Counted from the stretch's first letter, positions 1 to 9,091 are shown. The stretch is 59,431 bases of DNA from Secundilactobacillus similis DSM 23365 = JCM 2765 (GCF_001311075.1 NZ_BBAD01000011.1:1-59431), one strand, 5' to 3'. The notes: a model not told the origin generated them from the sequence alone. Numbers and translations: made by a program.

Positions 1-70
1 AAGACTGCCAAAACCCAGCAGTCTTACTTGCGCCCTTATACTCCACCTTCTAACCGCCTTGCTCCGTTCT
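1..70. repeat. Intergenic hairpin repeat, cut by window edge
   Basis: Positions 1-25 form a perfect 8-bp stem, AAGACTGC with GCAGTCTT, around the loop CAAAACCCA. The following segment (36-70) recurs almost exactly at about 1914-1948 beside another hairpin. The loop matches those of hairpins near 11640, 11745, 53609 and 58875. The left flank lies outside the window, so the full size is unknown. No coding function is seen; it may act as a terminator or be a miniature mobile element. Confidence 0.6.
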
Positions 71-172
71 CTGCTCTTTAAATTTCCCTTACACTCCCCA
101 CCCCACTACTGACATTCCCGCCAAAACCATGTAAGCTATGGTTAATCACCATTGAAAGGAAGGCGTACTGAC

Positions 173-715
173 GTGAGTTTAACCAATAATCCACTCAAAA
201 CGGCTCGGCACCTTGGTCTGGTTGTCATTGACATGCAGGCTGGCACACGCTACCTTGCCGAACACGTCTACAAACAACCCGCACCGGTTGACTTTACGAC
301 CCTTTTGGCAAATAACCAACTGTTGATCGACGCGTTCACCGCCCATCACTTACCGATTTTCATCGTGACGATGCGGCCCAAAGCATTTCCCCACCTTTTT
401 GACCAAACGCTGAGTCGCTCACTGTTTGATAACGCTCAGCTTCAGGTGCACCGCCTTGAAAAGCATTTACCCAGCGCCTTTTCGCAACCCGCACTGGTCG
501 ATGCCTTGCGGGCCGCTGGTGTCAAACACCTCGTCGTCACCGGAATCGCTGCCGAAAACGGCGTCTGCAAAACCGTTCGCGATGCTACCCGCTTGGGCTT
601 TCCCACAACGGTGATCGTTGATGCAATTTTGGCGAAGTCCCAGCACCACTATCAAGATGCGCTGCGGCATTTTGAACAAATCAACGATACGAAAACCATG
701 ATTGAAAGTCTTTAA
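173..715 (+). CDS. Isochorismatase-family cysteine hydrolase
   Basis: A 180-residue protein of the cysteine-hydrolase (isochorismatase/nicotinamidase) fold. The expected triad is visible: Asp20 in VVIDMQ, Lys97 in HRLEKHLP and Cys132 in ENGVCKTVRDA. The family cleaves small amides or enol ethers; the substrate cannot be read from the sequence. I chose GTG at 173 because AAAGGAAGG lies 9 bases upstream; an upstream TTG at 152 would start inside that ribosome site. It converges with the MarR gene at 783-1231. The length is normal and the frame intact. Confidence 0.85.
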   Translation: MSLTNNPLKTARHLGLVVIDMQAGTRYLAEHVYKQPAPVDFTTLLANNQLLIDAFTAHHLPIFIVTMRPKAFPHLFDQTLSRSLFDNAQLQVHRLEKHLPSAFSQPALVDALRAAGVKHLVVTGIAAENGVCKTVRDATRLGFPTTVIVDAILAKSQHHYQDALRHFEQINDTKTMIESL

Positions 716-782
716 TCCAAAAGCGCCATCCTCGGCCAATTCTCCCTTGAGAATCGCACGTGGATAGCGCTTTTTAAAACCT

Positions 783-1231
783 CTAGATTTTAGTCCGGTT
801 ACTTTCAATCAAGTCCGCCATGATGGTCTGCAGGTTTCCGCAAACGGGGCATCGACCGTGACCTGATTATGATCGAGGCGTTCTTGCCACCAATCATTCC
901 GAATCTTCACGATACTTGGTACGACCTCTAAACCAGCCGCGGTAATACGAATCACGTTGGTGGTTTTATTGTCGACCGACTGGGTTTGGGAAATGTAGCC
1001 CAGTTCGCTCAGCCGCTTGATTTCACGGGTGATCTGACCCTTGTTGATCACAAGCGTCCGCGCCAAGGCATTTTGGCTACTCTCCCCCTGCTTTTCTAAT
1101 AACAATAATATGTACGCATTCGTCACGTTTAAGTGGATTGCTTTATAGAGTGGTTGGGTGTCTCGTTGAAATGCACGGTGGATGATGGAGAAGCACTGCG
1201 CCAAATCACCGGGAAATGTTTCTAAACTCAC
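783..1231 (-). CDS. MarR-family transcriptional regulator (frameshifted 3' end)
   Basis: Winged-helix MarR regulator. The central part shows the DNA-binding helix and wing (LVINKGQITREIKRLSELGY and the following basic turn). As read, the frame ends at 809 with an atypical tail. Adding one C to the CC run at 833-834 restores a normal MarR C-terminus ending ESNRTKI and moves the stop to 783. Start GTG at 1231 has GGAGG eight bases upstream. The ligand is unknown. A TATAAT box at 1267-1272 and an AACTAGTT palindrome at 1252-1259 precede it, so autoregulation is plausible. The frameshift is probably a sequencing error. Confidence 0.75.
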
Positions 1232-1251
1232 AGAAATTACCTCCAATGTGA

Positions 1252-1272
1252 AACTAGTTATGTTCCATTATA
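1252..1272 (-). promoter_or_regulatory. Putative MarR-gene promoter and operator
   Basis: The minus strand has TATAAT (1272-1267), followed by the 8-bp palindrome AACTAGTT (1259-1252) between promoter and ribosome site. That placement suits repression by the encoded MarR protein. No clear -35 box is seen, so the call rests on the -10 box and the palindrome. Confidence 0.4.
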
Positions 1273-1433
1273 CCCATTTCCGGTTCACTTTAGCGAGTTT
1301 TTTTCTCGATTTCGAGTAACCGCGCTTAATCAAGGGCCTCAACTAATTTTAAAATATGCCACATTTATATACCAATTTATAGTACAATTGTGGGAGTAGA
1401 TGACCAGCTGATTAGTTAAGGAGCGTGAGCTGA

Positions 1434-1614
1434 TTGAAAACCCAAGAAACCTATTACCGTAACGTTGTCGCGGCAGCCAAACTGCTGACGCGCATGGAAG
1501 TCGATAACGAAACCGATGAATACCAACCTTTTTCAGGACCTCACGGAGATCCGTGGCCTGATTGATGCCCGGTTGACCGCCATTCGAGAAGCGCGCGGGA
1601 ATCATAAGGCTTAG
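1434..1614 (+). CDS. Small hypothetical protein (~59 aa, frameshifted)
   Basis: A short reading frame too small for usual ORF lists. AAGGAG at 1418-1423 lies 10 bases before TTG at 1434. The first 30 codons are acidic and helical in character. Removing one T from the T5 run at 1529-1533 joins them to an equally plausible C-terminal half (QDLTEIRGLIDARLTAIREA) ending at TAG 1612-1614. I recognise no family. Coding quality on both sides of the frameshift and the ribosome site are the only support. It is flanked by repeats and hairpins. Confidence 0.45.
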
Positions 1615-1859
1615 TTGCATTAAGTGAATACTGGCGTTGATGCTGGGTGATGAAGCTTGGTCTTGGAGCGGACTGGGGCTTTTTTGTTGTGGTTTTTGAG
1701 AGGTGCATCCTTTGTTAAAATAGTGTACATTTTTGATTGTTGTTCTTAAGACTGAACGGGCGTCAACCATCCGTTTGTTGTTACCGTTCACTGAGAGTTT
1801 CTACCCATGGTGCTTTCCTGTCCTCGAGACTAAACGGGTTCCGCAAGGCAGAAGGTTGC

Positions 1860-1921
1860 ATATAAGGGCGGCCCCAGCAAACCTACCAAAGACCGGTAGC
1901 TTCGCTTGGGCCGCCCTTATA
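1860..1921. repeat. Long hairpin repeat / bidirectional terminator candidate
   Basis: Imperfect palindrome with outer arms ATAAGGGCGGCCCC and GGGCCGCCCTTAT and an inner hairpin CTACC-AAAGACC-GGTAG. Its right flank repeats the segment at 36-70 and overlaps the last codons of the amidotransferase gene. The inner loop resembles the CCAAAACCCA loop of sister hairpins. It lies at the 3' end of the minus-strand gene at 1931-2647 and could terminate it. Confidence 0.55.
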
Positions 1922-1930
1922 CACCACCTT

Positions 1931-2647
1931 CTAACCGCCTTGCTCCACCCTCTCGACAAAGTTTCCCCACAACGCCCTTTCTTCCGGCATCGTCTCAAAC
2001 AAAAACTCCGGGTGCCACTGCACAGCCAGCACCAATTGGTTATCGATGGACTCAATGGCCTCAACCGCCCCATCCGCTGCTTGGGCCGTCACCTTTAATA
2101 AGGGGCCGACATCCGTTTTTAGCGTCTGGTGGTGAAACGAGTTGACGTAGGGCTTTTCACCCAACAACTTTGCCGTTAACGTCCCCGGTACCGTTGTCAC
2201 GTGGTGGGTTGGGTACATCGCCGGCGCGTCTTGTTGGTGCTTCACAAAAGCGCCCTCGTGTTGACTCGGGAAGTCCTGATACATCTGACCACCTAGTGCA
2301 ATCCCAATAATTTGAATCCCACGACAAATGCCAAACATCGCCTTGCCCGCTTTAAAGGCCGCCCGACACAGGCCTAACTCAAACTGATCCTTTCGCAATG
2401 AGGTATTGCCCAACTTCGCAACGGGTTCCTCACCAAACAGCGTTGGATCAATATCCGGACCGCCTAAAAATGCAAAGCCATCACACCGCGCCACGTAATC
2501 GTCGATCATGTTAACATCATGCGGTGGGATCATCACCGGGATCCCACCTGCGGCCACGATGCCCTGTGCGACTCGATCATCAATGTAGTCTTTGAACCCC
2601 CGGTGCGTCCAGTCCGCATCCGTTGGCATGCCAATCAATGGTTTCAT
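1931..2647 (-). CDS. Class I glutamine amidotransferase (peptidase C26, PuuD-like)
   Basis: A 238-residue gamma-glutamyl hydrolase-type protein. It has the nucleophile Cys108 in FGICRG and the His212/Glu214 pair in WHPEF that complete the catalytic triad. Relatives hydrolyse gamma-glutamyl-GABA or similar amides in polyamine or glutamine metabolism; the exact substrate is not evident. Start ATG at 2647 follows GGAGG by 7 bases, while an upstream GTG at 2665 overlaps that site. It is divergent from the MFS exporter at 2778, with a 130-bp AT-rich spacer holding a palindrome. The C-terminal codons overlap a repeat flank. Confidence 0.85.
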   Translation of the reverse strand: MKPLIGMPTDADWTHRGFKDYIDDRVAQGIVAAGGIPVMIPPHDVNMIDDYVARCDGFAFLGGPDIDPTLFGEEPVAKLGNTSLRKDQFELGLCRAAFKAGKAMFGICRGIQIIGIALGGQMYQDFPSQHEGAFVKHQQDAPAMYPTHHVTTVPGTLTAKLLGEKPYVNSFHHQTLKTDVGPLLKVTAQAADGAVEAIESIDNQLVLAVQWHPEFLFETMPEERALWGNFVERVEQGG

Positions 2648-2713
2648 TTTTGCGCCTCCAGTCACGTATTCTCATTGTATTTTCATTTTATCATCTTTAT
2701 TATATGACATAAT

Positions 2714-2725
2714 TTCTAATTAGAA
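2714..2725. promoter_or_regulatory. 12-bp palindrome in divergent promoter region
   Basis: TTCTAATTAGAA is a perfect palindrome in the AT-rich spacer between the divergent amidotransferase and MFS genes. It may be an operator for both. No regulator gene is adjacent apart from the MarR gene 1.5 kb away. Confidence 0.3.
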
Positions 2726-2777
2726 TAGCTTATCGTTGCATTCATCTTAGCCATTATTCTCGAAAGGAGTTCACGTC

Positions 2778-3965
2778 ATGACCACCCAATCCATTAAACT
2801 GCGCTGGCTTGCCACCGGCGCGTTGATCAGCGACCTCGGCATGAGTTTCATTTGGCCGCTGACCAGCGTTTACCTCCACAATCAACTTCATATCTCACTC
2901 ACCACCATTGGTATCGTGCTGCTGTTGAACTCCTTGACCGGGATCATCGGCAGTTACGCGGGTGGGGTGCTGTACGACCGGGGGAATCCGTATAAGCTCC
3001 TGCTGGGTGGGATCACTGGTTCGCTGCTTGTGTTGATTGCCCTCACCTTCTCTCACGGTTGGCCGCTGTTTGGGTTCTGGCTAGCACTGCTGGGATTTTG
3101 TTCCGGTTGGAACGTGGCGCTCACCAACGCCAGTGCTACCAGCATCCGCGACATGAACAGCAATCGGGTGTTCAACCTGCTGTATTTATTCCAAAACCTT
3201 GGCATCGTGCTGGGGACAGCGTTGGTGGGCTACCTATACGATATCAGTATCACGCTCTTATTCGTCACCGCCGCCGTACTGTTCGTGGGTTATCTGATCG
3301 TCGTGGCGCTGACTTACCGGCCACTGAACCGGACGCCACAACCTCATGAGCACGCTCAGCACGACAAACACAGTACGCACCTCCCAGCCGCCAACCGGAT
3401 CATCTTGCTGACCCTCTTCGCTTCTCTGGTTATCGTCTGGTTGATGTACCAGCAATGGGCCTCCAACGTCAGCGTCTACATGACCGACCTGGGCTTACCG
3501 TTGATCAAATACAGTTTCTTGTGGACGCTCAACGCCAGCGGCATCGTCGTGATTCAAATCGTACTGAACTTCCTGCAACGTTTCACCAATAATCCGCGTA
3601 ACCAAGTCTTATTCGGACTGGTCATGCTGGCGCTGTCCTTCTTAGTCCTCGCTGGTGCAAAACACTACGTTAGCTTCGTAGTCGCAATGATGCTGTTGAC
3701 GTTAGGTGAAGCCACTGCCTTCCCAATGATTTCCGTGATGGTCAACCAACTGAGTCCGTTTAGTGTCAAAGGACGCTCTCAGGGGCTGGTCAACGCCTCA
3801 GCCTCGGCTGGACGGGCGTTGGGGCCGCTGGTTGGTGGCGCCGTCATCGAAGCGACCTCTTACCCGTTCTTATTTAAGATTGCGGTTGGGGTTTACCTGC
3901 TGGTCATCGTGTTGGTTGTGGTGACCCTTGGGCTTTATCGGCATCAGGTTAAGACTTATGATTAA
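2778..3965 (+). CDS. MFS transporter, probable efflux
   Basis: A 395-residue major facilitator with about 12 hydrophobic segments in two halves joined by a His-rich cytoplasmic loop near residues 190-200. The loop-2/3 signature GGVLYDRGNPYKLLLGG matches the MFS motif A region (G-x-x-x-D-R). Substrate is unknown; the closest general type is drug/multidrug proton antiport. AAAGGAG at 2762-2768 supports ATG 2778. The frame is intact. It is divergent from the amidotransferase gene and followed by a very long hairpin that may end its transcript. Confidence 0.85.
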   Translation: MTTQSIKLRWLATGALISDLGMSFIWPLTSVYLHNQLHISLTTIGIVLLLNSLTGIIGSYAGGVLYDRGNPYKLLLGGITGSLLVLIALTFSHGWPLFGFWLALLGFCSGWNVALTNASATSIRDMNSNRVFNLLYLFQNLGIVLGTALVGYLYDISITLLFVTAAVLFVGYLIVVALTYRPLNRTPQPHEHAQHDKHSTHLPAANRIILLTLFASLVIVWLMYQQWASNVSVYMTDLGLPLIKYSFLWTLNASGIVVIQIVLNFLQRFTNNPRNQVLFGLVMLALSFLVLAGAKHYVSFVVAMMLLTLGEATAFPMISVMVNQLSPFSVKGRSQGLVNASASAGRALGPLVGGAVIEATSYPFLFKIAVGVYLLVIVLVVVTLGLYRHQVKTYD

Positions 3966-3980
3966 TAAAAGAGAGTGGGC

Positions 3981-4079
3981 AAAAACTCGTTTAGGTCCAG
4001 AATATAAGAAAACCGGCCGTGGATTCCTGGTTTTGGAATCTACGGGCCGGTTTTCTTATATGGCCGGGACCTGAGTTTT
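3981..4079. repeat. ~100-bp palindromic hairpin after the MFS gene
   Basis: Nested arms pair almost end to end: AAAACTCG with the terminal GAGTTTT, TATAAGAAAACCGGCC with GGCCGGTTTTCTTATA, and GTGGATTCC with GGAATCTAC around the loop TGGTTTT. On the minus strand that loop reads AAAACCA, close to the CCAAAACCCA loop of the other repeats. It lies 16 bp after the MFS stop and may be a terminator; no long T-run follows. Confidence 0.55.
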
Positions 4080-4189
4080 GGCGCACGTTTAGACTAGATA
4101 ACAGTCTTGAGATAAAGTAAAATTTTCAACTCACTTCAAGTTAAGAAATTAGTTCGATGCTTACCAATATGGCCTTTTTTCTCAGCCTC

Positions 4190-4300
4190 GTTTTGATTAG
4201 ATTTGTGTTTGGCGAGGCTTACATGCGGAAGCTGAGACCGCTTTTCGGCTCAGACCGGTCCCCATAGCACTCGCCTATCCGCCTACCGGAATCGACAGCC
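4190..4300. repeat. Fragment related to the 863-bp repeat element
   Basis: The segment holds a hairpin with arms AGCCTCG and CGAGGCT, then CTGAG-ACCGCTTTTCGG-CTCAG, then a CACTCGCC..CCGGAATCGACAG stretch. The last two parts match 53632-53705 of the large element, where the same order is GGTCTGAG hairpin then CCGGAATCGACAG. It ends 16 bp from the terminator of the GGDEF-EAL gene. It appears to be a decayed or minimal copy. Confidence 0.55.
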
Positions 4301-4315
4301 ACCAACAACCGGACT

Positions 4316-4357
4316 AAAAAATCGTGCCCCTTTCATCAAGGGTGCACGATTTTTGAT
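4316..4357 (-). terminator. Rho-independent terminator of GGDEF-EAL gene
   Basis: On the minus strand ATCGTGCACCC-TTGATGAAA-GGGGCACGAT is followed by TTTTTT. It lies 19 bp after the stop of the gene at 4376-6214. Confidence 0.85.
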
Positions 4358-4375
4358 TTTGCTAACTAAGTTGAA

Positions 4376-6214
4376 CTAGTCATCATCACGCCCGGGCAAG
4401 ACAGGCTTACCAAAGTAGAACCCTTGGTAATGGCTAACCCCAAGCCCCTGCGCAAACGCCATATCTTCATTGGTTTCGACCCCTTCAAGGATGAAGTCGA
4501 TACCCGCGTTCTCGGCGATTTCAGCCCAAAACGCAATACGTTCTTGAATTCGTTCGTCGGCTTCTTTTGGCCGCAGGTTTTGAATCGCAAACTTAACCCC
4601 GTCAATGTAAGGCAAGATGTTGCGAACCAGTTCATAACTGTTATCTGAACCCACATCATCAATGTAGATTTTAACGCCCGCCGACCGGTACAATGCCGTG
4701 ACCCGTCGAATCGTGCTCAGGTCGGGCACCGTTGTGATTTCAATGATCAGAGTTTCCGGTCCATAAGCGGCAGTCGTGAACCCAGCCAGTGAATTGGCGG
4801 TATTTGAATTCGAGAACTGGGCTAACGTGAGGTTGATGGTCATCCGCTTCAAGGCCCGGTCTCGAATCAGCACCTCAGTAATGAACGAAATCTGTTGTTC
4901 AACGCTGATGTCAAACCGTTCTGGTAACTCCCACTGTTGATTCCGAGGATTCTTCGCCCGTAACAGCAACTCGGCGCCCCACTTGGTGTTGCCGGCTGGC
5001 GTACCGTCGATAATTTCTTGTTCGAAAAATGCCAACGGTTTCGGCGCTGCCACCGCGATGGTTTCTGGTACGCCACTCCCGCTGACCTTGTTACGGCCGT
5101 ATTTTTTACTAAGTTGCAACTGGTCGTCCGCGCGTTTATAAACATCATCGATCGTTTCATCGGCTTGTTCCAACATGGCGATTCCGGCTGAAGCCGTCAA
5201 CACAACGGGTTCGCCACCCACCGCAAACTGCTTTTGGTGAATGCGTTCCAAACAGGTTTTGACGGTTTCAGCAACTTGTTCAGCCGTTTCGCCAGCGATA
5301 CCAATCGAGAACTCTTCACCTTCCGACCGGAATAACCGCGCGTTCACGTTGCCCTGGGTCAGCGTTTCTTGTAGCACATCCGCCACGTCCACCAGCGCAA
5401 TGTTGCCGGCCAGATAGCCGTAACGTTGGTTAAACGCTGAGAAGTGATCTACATCCAGCGTCACCACCGCTAAGGGTTCCCGGTTTGCGCGAGCACTGGT
5501 AAACATCTGGGTAAGCATGCGTGGATCATCCGTAAACACATCGGAATGCGCCAGCCGTTGATAGGCCGCCACACTCTGGAGTTCGGCCGTTTTCGCATCC
5601 GTTTGCTGGATGGTTCGCCGATATTCGGTCACCGCAATGCCGAGAATCACAAAGCTGGTTAACTCCCGAACCCACCACCAAGCATCAAACGTCCGGGGAC
5701 GCGACACATAGATGCCGATAATCCCTGATAACCCAAGAATCAGCATCCCAACGTAACTTGCCAACCGCGAGTTCATTAACCGTTCGCGGGTCAAATACAA
5801 TCCGGTCAACACCGCCAACCAGATCACAAACGTCACAATAACGACCGGACTAAATGGATCCGCATAAAACCACAGATAGATACCGCAACAGATGCCCTGT
5901 AAGGTTGCCGTGAACCAATCTCCCATGTCCACGATGATGACGTATAAACTTACCAGCATCAAGTTCAAAAAGGCCCAGTGCCAGCCAAACACGCTCATCT
6001 GCGGATCTAACCGATACTGCATCGCTTGAATCTCATATAATACCGCTAAATATACTAGTGCAGCCAACCGAATGATGCCCTTGCGGTGGCGCACAATAAA
6101 TGGTGACACGGTTCGATCGTTCACCCAGTATAGAAGTGACGTCATACCGACCGCCAAGAACACCCCTAAGAAAAGGGTGGTGATATATGATTCAAAAATT
6201 GCGCCACTTAACAA
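4376..6214 (-). CDS. Membrane GGDEF-EAL cyclic-di-GMP enzyme
   Basis: About 612 residues: six to seven N-terminal membrane segments (to ~200), a GGDEF domain (~230-375) and an EAL domain (~405-612). The GGDEF signature reads SEGEEF, with Glu in place of the first Gly, and no RxxD I-site precedes it, so cyclase activity is doubtful. The EAL domain keeps the metal and catalytic residues: Glu in ELLLR, Asn in INLT, Glu in IEIT, both Asp in IDDVG, Lys in VKFA, Glu in LEGVE and Gln in YQGF. I infer an active phosphodiesterase. Start TTG 6214 has GGAG upstream; a promoter at 6282-6310 lies inside the longer open frame (to 6337), arguing against a start there. It sits next to the polysaccharide operon. 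Confidence 0.85.
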   Translation of the reverse strand: MLSGAIFESYITTLFLGVFLAVGMTSLLYWVNDRTVSPFIVRHRKGIIRLAALVYLAVLYEIQAMQYRLDPQMSVFGWHWAFLNLMLVSLYVIIVDMGDWFTATLQGICCGIYLWFYADPFSPVVIVTFVIWLAVLTGLYLTRERLMNSRLASYVGMLILGLSGIIGIYVSRPRTFDAWWWVRELTSFVILGIAVTEYRRTIQQTDAKTAELQSVAAYQRLAHSDVFTDDPRMLTQMFTSARANREPLAVVTLDVDHFSAFNQRYGYLAGNIALVDVADVLQETLTQGNVNARLFRSEGEEFSIGIAGETAEQVAETVKTCLERIHQKQFAVGGEPVVLTASAGIAMLEQADETIDDVYKRADDQLQLSKKYGRNKVSGSGVPETIAVAAPKPLAFFEQEIIDGTPAGNTKWGAELLLRAKNPRNQQWELPERFDISVEQQISFITEVLIRDRALKRMTINLTLAQFSNSNTANSLAGFTTAAYGPETLIIEITTVPDLSTIRRVTALYRSAGVKIYIDDVGSDNSYELVRNILPYIDGVKFAIQNLRPKEADERIQERIAFWAEIAENAGIDFILEGVETNEDMAFAQGLGVSHYQGFYFGKPVLPGRDDD

Positions 6215-6281
6215 AGTTCCATCTCCAATAACGACACTTTTCAGTCTTGTACGATTTAAGGGTTGATTACCTTTAATTAAA

Positions 6282-6310
6282 AGTATACCGATAATGTATT
6301 TTAGACACAA
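6282..6310 (-). promoter_or_regulatory. Promoter of GGDEF-EAL gene
   Basis: TTGTGT (6310-6305), a 17-bp spacer and TATACT (6287-6282) on the minus strand, about 68 bp before the proposed TTG start. The promoter indicates that this gene is transcribed separately from the glycosyltransferase operon. Confidence 0.65.
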
Positions 6311-6353
6311 TGATATTTTTGAGATATTTTGAATCAATTGATAACATTGTACT

Positions 6354-6397
6354 CAAAAGACCCTGAGCGCTCGTTAAACCGAGTTCTCAGGGTCGAT
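6354..6397 (-). terminator. Terminator of polysaccharide operon
   Basis: GACCCTGAGAACTCG-GTTTAA-CGAGCGCTCAGGGTC followed by TTTT on the minus strand, 14 bp after the corrected end of the glycosyltransferase gene. Confidence 0.85.
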
Positions 6398-6410
6398 TGT
6401 CGTTATGACG

Positions 6411-7765
6411 TTAATTAGCCTTTTTCGCATCCTCTGCCGCCCGTTGCGCCTTTTTTTCGTCAATCAGGGCCTGCCGTTTTGGTGAGACCCAAGTTCCCGA
6501 CCCCTTCCCCCAAATCGTTTTGAGGCTGGGATAAAGGTCATAAAGATTGTAATCGGGTTGACCATCCAAAAGAACAGCATGTAGAGTGGCGCAAAACCGA
6601 GGTACTTTAACTTCGCCCCTCGGTTATCAAGAATCAGGGCCGCTAAAAGCTGTAAGGACCCGGCGAACATTTCAAAACTGACGAAAATAAACGACATCGC
6701 AATCGCGTGCCATAACCGTTCATAATTTCCCGTCACAAGGAAGTAGGCACAAGTGGCAATAAATAGCGCTGTTGTCAAAATGAAGAAGAACGACCAGATA
6801 ATCGACAGCGTTGAATCCACAAACATGGAGAGTTGGTAACGGTGGCGAATCGGGTGGGCCAAAAACTTCTTAATGTTGGTTAACCAAACTTCAGTGCCAC
6901 CCTGCGCCCAACGTTTCCGCTGATGATACAAATCGTGGATCGTTTCCGGTACGTTCATGTGAAAGATAATGTTGGGCGCAAACCGGGGGACCGCCCCAAT
7001 CATTTGGTGATCCCAAGCAATCGAAATGTCCTCGGTTGCCCGATTTTGTCGAAAGCCGCCGACCGAAACCAAGAAGCTTTTCCGATACATGGTGTTGGCG
7101 CCAGAATAGGCGTACATCGAATCATTCACGGCCGCTTGAGAGCGTTTGATGACACCGACAATGCTGGAGAATTCAACCGTCTGTGACTTGCAAATGAGCT
7201 TAGTGCGGTTTTGAACGTCCATGTTGGCTGTAACAGCACTGGTATTCATATCGCGGTCGTGGATAAAGTAGTTCATGTATTTCATCAACGCATCCGGTTC
7301 CGGCACCGTATCCGCGTCGTTAGATAAAATGTACTCACCTTTGGCAAAATACATGCCGATGTTAAAAGCGTGGGCCTTCCCCTTATTTTTCTCGATCGTG
7401 ATCATCCGTAGTCGTGGATACTCCGCCTCCAACCGTTGGACAATGGCTTCAGTCTCATCCGTTGAGCCATCGTTCATCAACAACACCTCAAAGTTGGTGT
7501 AGTTCAAGTGGTCAAACAGGTAACGAATCGTGGCTTCGATCATGACTTCTTCGTTATGCGCCGGAATCATGATGGTAATCAACGGTTGCTTATTGACCGG
7601 CAGCTGTTCCCACTCATTATCCTCCTCGTTCGGCCGTAACCAACGATAACTGAGTGACCCAAAAAACCAGAAAAATGAGCCAATGATTGGGTACAAGCAC
7701 AGTACCAATAAGAAACCATTGATAACAGTGGCCAGCGTCGTTGTTTCAAATAAGTGATCGATCAT
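6411..7765 (-). CDS. Processive family 2 glycosyltransferase (PgaC/BcsA-like), frameshifted 3' end
   Basis: Membrane GT2 synthase: one N-terminal membrane segment, a cytoplasmic GT-A domain and three or more C-terminal membrane segments. Catalytic motifs are present: NDGSTD, the DAD of SNDADT, TED in RATEDIS and QRKRW (Q-x-x-R-W). This pattern is typical of beta-linked exopolysaccharide synthases such as poly-GlcNAc synthase PgaC, so a secreted polysaccharide is inferred; the sugar is unknown. As read it stops at 6464. Restoring one C near 6521 gives a coherent lysine-rich tail (SPKRQALIDEKKAQ) ending at 6411. ATG 7765 overlaps the upstream gene by 4 bp, indicating translational coupling. Confidence 0.85.
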
Positions 7766-8280
7766 TTTTTCTGCGCTTCCTTTTCCTGCTGGGCCTCAAA
7801 TAGTTTTTGAAATTCATCCGTGTCTAGATTTTTATCAGCACTAACGCGGTAATTCCGGACGTCCTCTCGAAAAGACGCTGGCCCAAACCGGTCATCCATA
7901 AACACTTCTAGTTCCGTTTCCCGAACTCGCTGTTCAATCGGGTCAAACGTGGGCCACTGTTCCACCAACCGGTCGCGCTTACGCACCTGGATAATCGTCA
8001 TGGTCACCGAAAAGATCAAGGCCACGGCCGCTAGAAATAGTAAAATTACGCCGATAAACCGAATCTCAAAAACGCCTTCGGCATAGTGCCAAAACGGCCG
8101 CAGCTTTCCCGTCATCACCCCGTAAAAGCTCACAACGGTGATGATGATTGGAACAAACACACAGATCCACGCTAAAACGGCCACAAAGGTCTGCCACAGT
8201 TTGAGAAGCCAGTGGCCGGACTCGAAGTAGGCATCCGTATAAAGTTGTACTGACGGCTCATTTTTCGACGACTTTGCCAT
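7762..8280 (-). CDS. Small membrane protein of polysaccharide synthase (PgaD-like role)
   Basis: A 172-residue protein with two strong membrane segments (~25-50 and ~70-95) and a charged C-terminal cytoplasmic region ending in a lysine/glutamate-rich coil. ATG 8280 is preceded by AGGAGG at nine bases; the longer frame to 8349 is not supported. It lies between the degenerate EAL gene (22-bp overlap) and the GT2 gene (4-bp overlap). Two-span partners such as PgaD assist PgaC-type synthases; sequence kinship is not visible, so this role is inferred from topology and position. Confidence 0.65.
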   Translation of the reverse strand: MAKSSKNEPSVQLYTDAYFESGHWLLKLWQTFVAVLAWICVFVPIIITVVSFYGVMTGKLRPFWHYAEGVFEIRFIGVILLFLAAVALIFSVTMTIIQVRKRDRLVEQWPTFDPIEQRVRETELEVFMDDRFGPASFREDVRNYRVSADKNLDTDEFQKLFEAQQEKEAQKK

Positions 8281-9090
8281 CTTGACCAACCTCCTTATGC
8301 TTGGTGGGATCACTGGGACGACCAAAACGATACCCTTGTCGCAACCCAATGTTAAGTTGTGAGGCTAACGCTTCGTCAGCTTCGTTTTCGATCCCGGTCA
8401 ATACCAGTTGCATGTGCTGTTCTTCGGCAAACCGGTGCCAGCTTTGCAAATTGAGGTCCAACCACTGATTGGCATCCGTTTTGCGGAAGGCGCGCATTGA
8501 GCATTTTAACGTATCAATGACCCCCACCATCCAGTTGATCATCTGCATGTTAGCTGACTCTGCCCCGAGGTTATCGACTTCAAACCGCATGCCGTAGCTT
8601 TGCCCGGTTTTAATGTGCCGCAAAAAGGTCGTGTGGTAAGGGTACCGTTGATCGGGTTTTAAGCTCAGTTCAACTGCTAGCTGCATCGGCGAAATCTTAC
8701 TGATCGCCCAGCGAACGAAGTAGTCAAACTCCGGCTGATAATTTGGTCGTAGTCCAAGTTAATGGAAAGTTGAATTGGTTCTTCTGGCAGCACTTTGAAA
8801 GTAGATTCCAATAAAAAGATCACTCGTTGAAGTGGTAACGTCTCTAACTGTTGAGGTAAACGCCAAGAACCATCTGGCTGCTGCTCACGCAATAGACACT
8901 CATAGCCGGTCAGCTTACCGCAATCATCTACCGTTGGCTGAATAAAATAACGTAGCACAAACTCCTCTTTCCCTAAGTAATTGTTTGAGCGTTGCCGGGA
9001 ATGGTAGAAGTAAATACCGATGATCAACACGGAAATCACCAACATCACAATGGCTGCTAAGAGCAACCAAAATTTGAGCGTTTCTAACAC
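8258..9090 (-). CDS. Membrane-anchored degenerate EAL-domain protein (frameshifted)
   Basis: One N-terminal membrane helix (~5-28) followed by an EAL domain. A missing base near 8750 splits it into two frames that join as NL-DYDQ-NYQPEFDYFVRW. The EAL position reads ECL; Asn (SINL), Glu (AVEL), Lys (TLKCS) and Gln (RQGY) are kept. The DDFG pair is VDNLG (first Asp lost) and EGVE is TGIE (Glu lost). Those are metal and catalytic positions in known EAL phosphodiesterases, so I infer a non-catalytic cyclic-di-GMP sensor controlling the synthase encoded next to it. ATG or near start 9090 lies just after the MucBP gene. The overlap with the next gene suggests coupling. Confidence 0.75.
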
Positions 9091-9091
9091 G

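Noticed and set aside
1339..1791. 150-aa minus-strand open frame
   Set aside because: Overlaps a better plus-strand small gene with a ribosome site; composition is low-quality (Ser/Pro/Gln rich) and there is no start signal.
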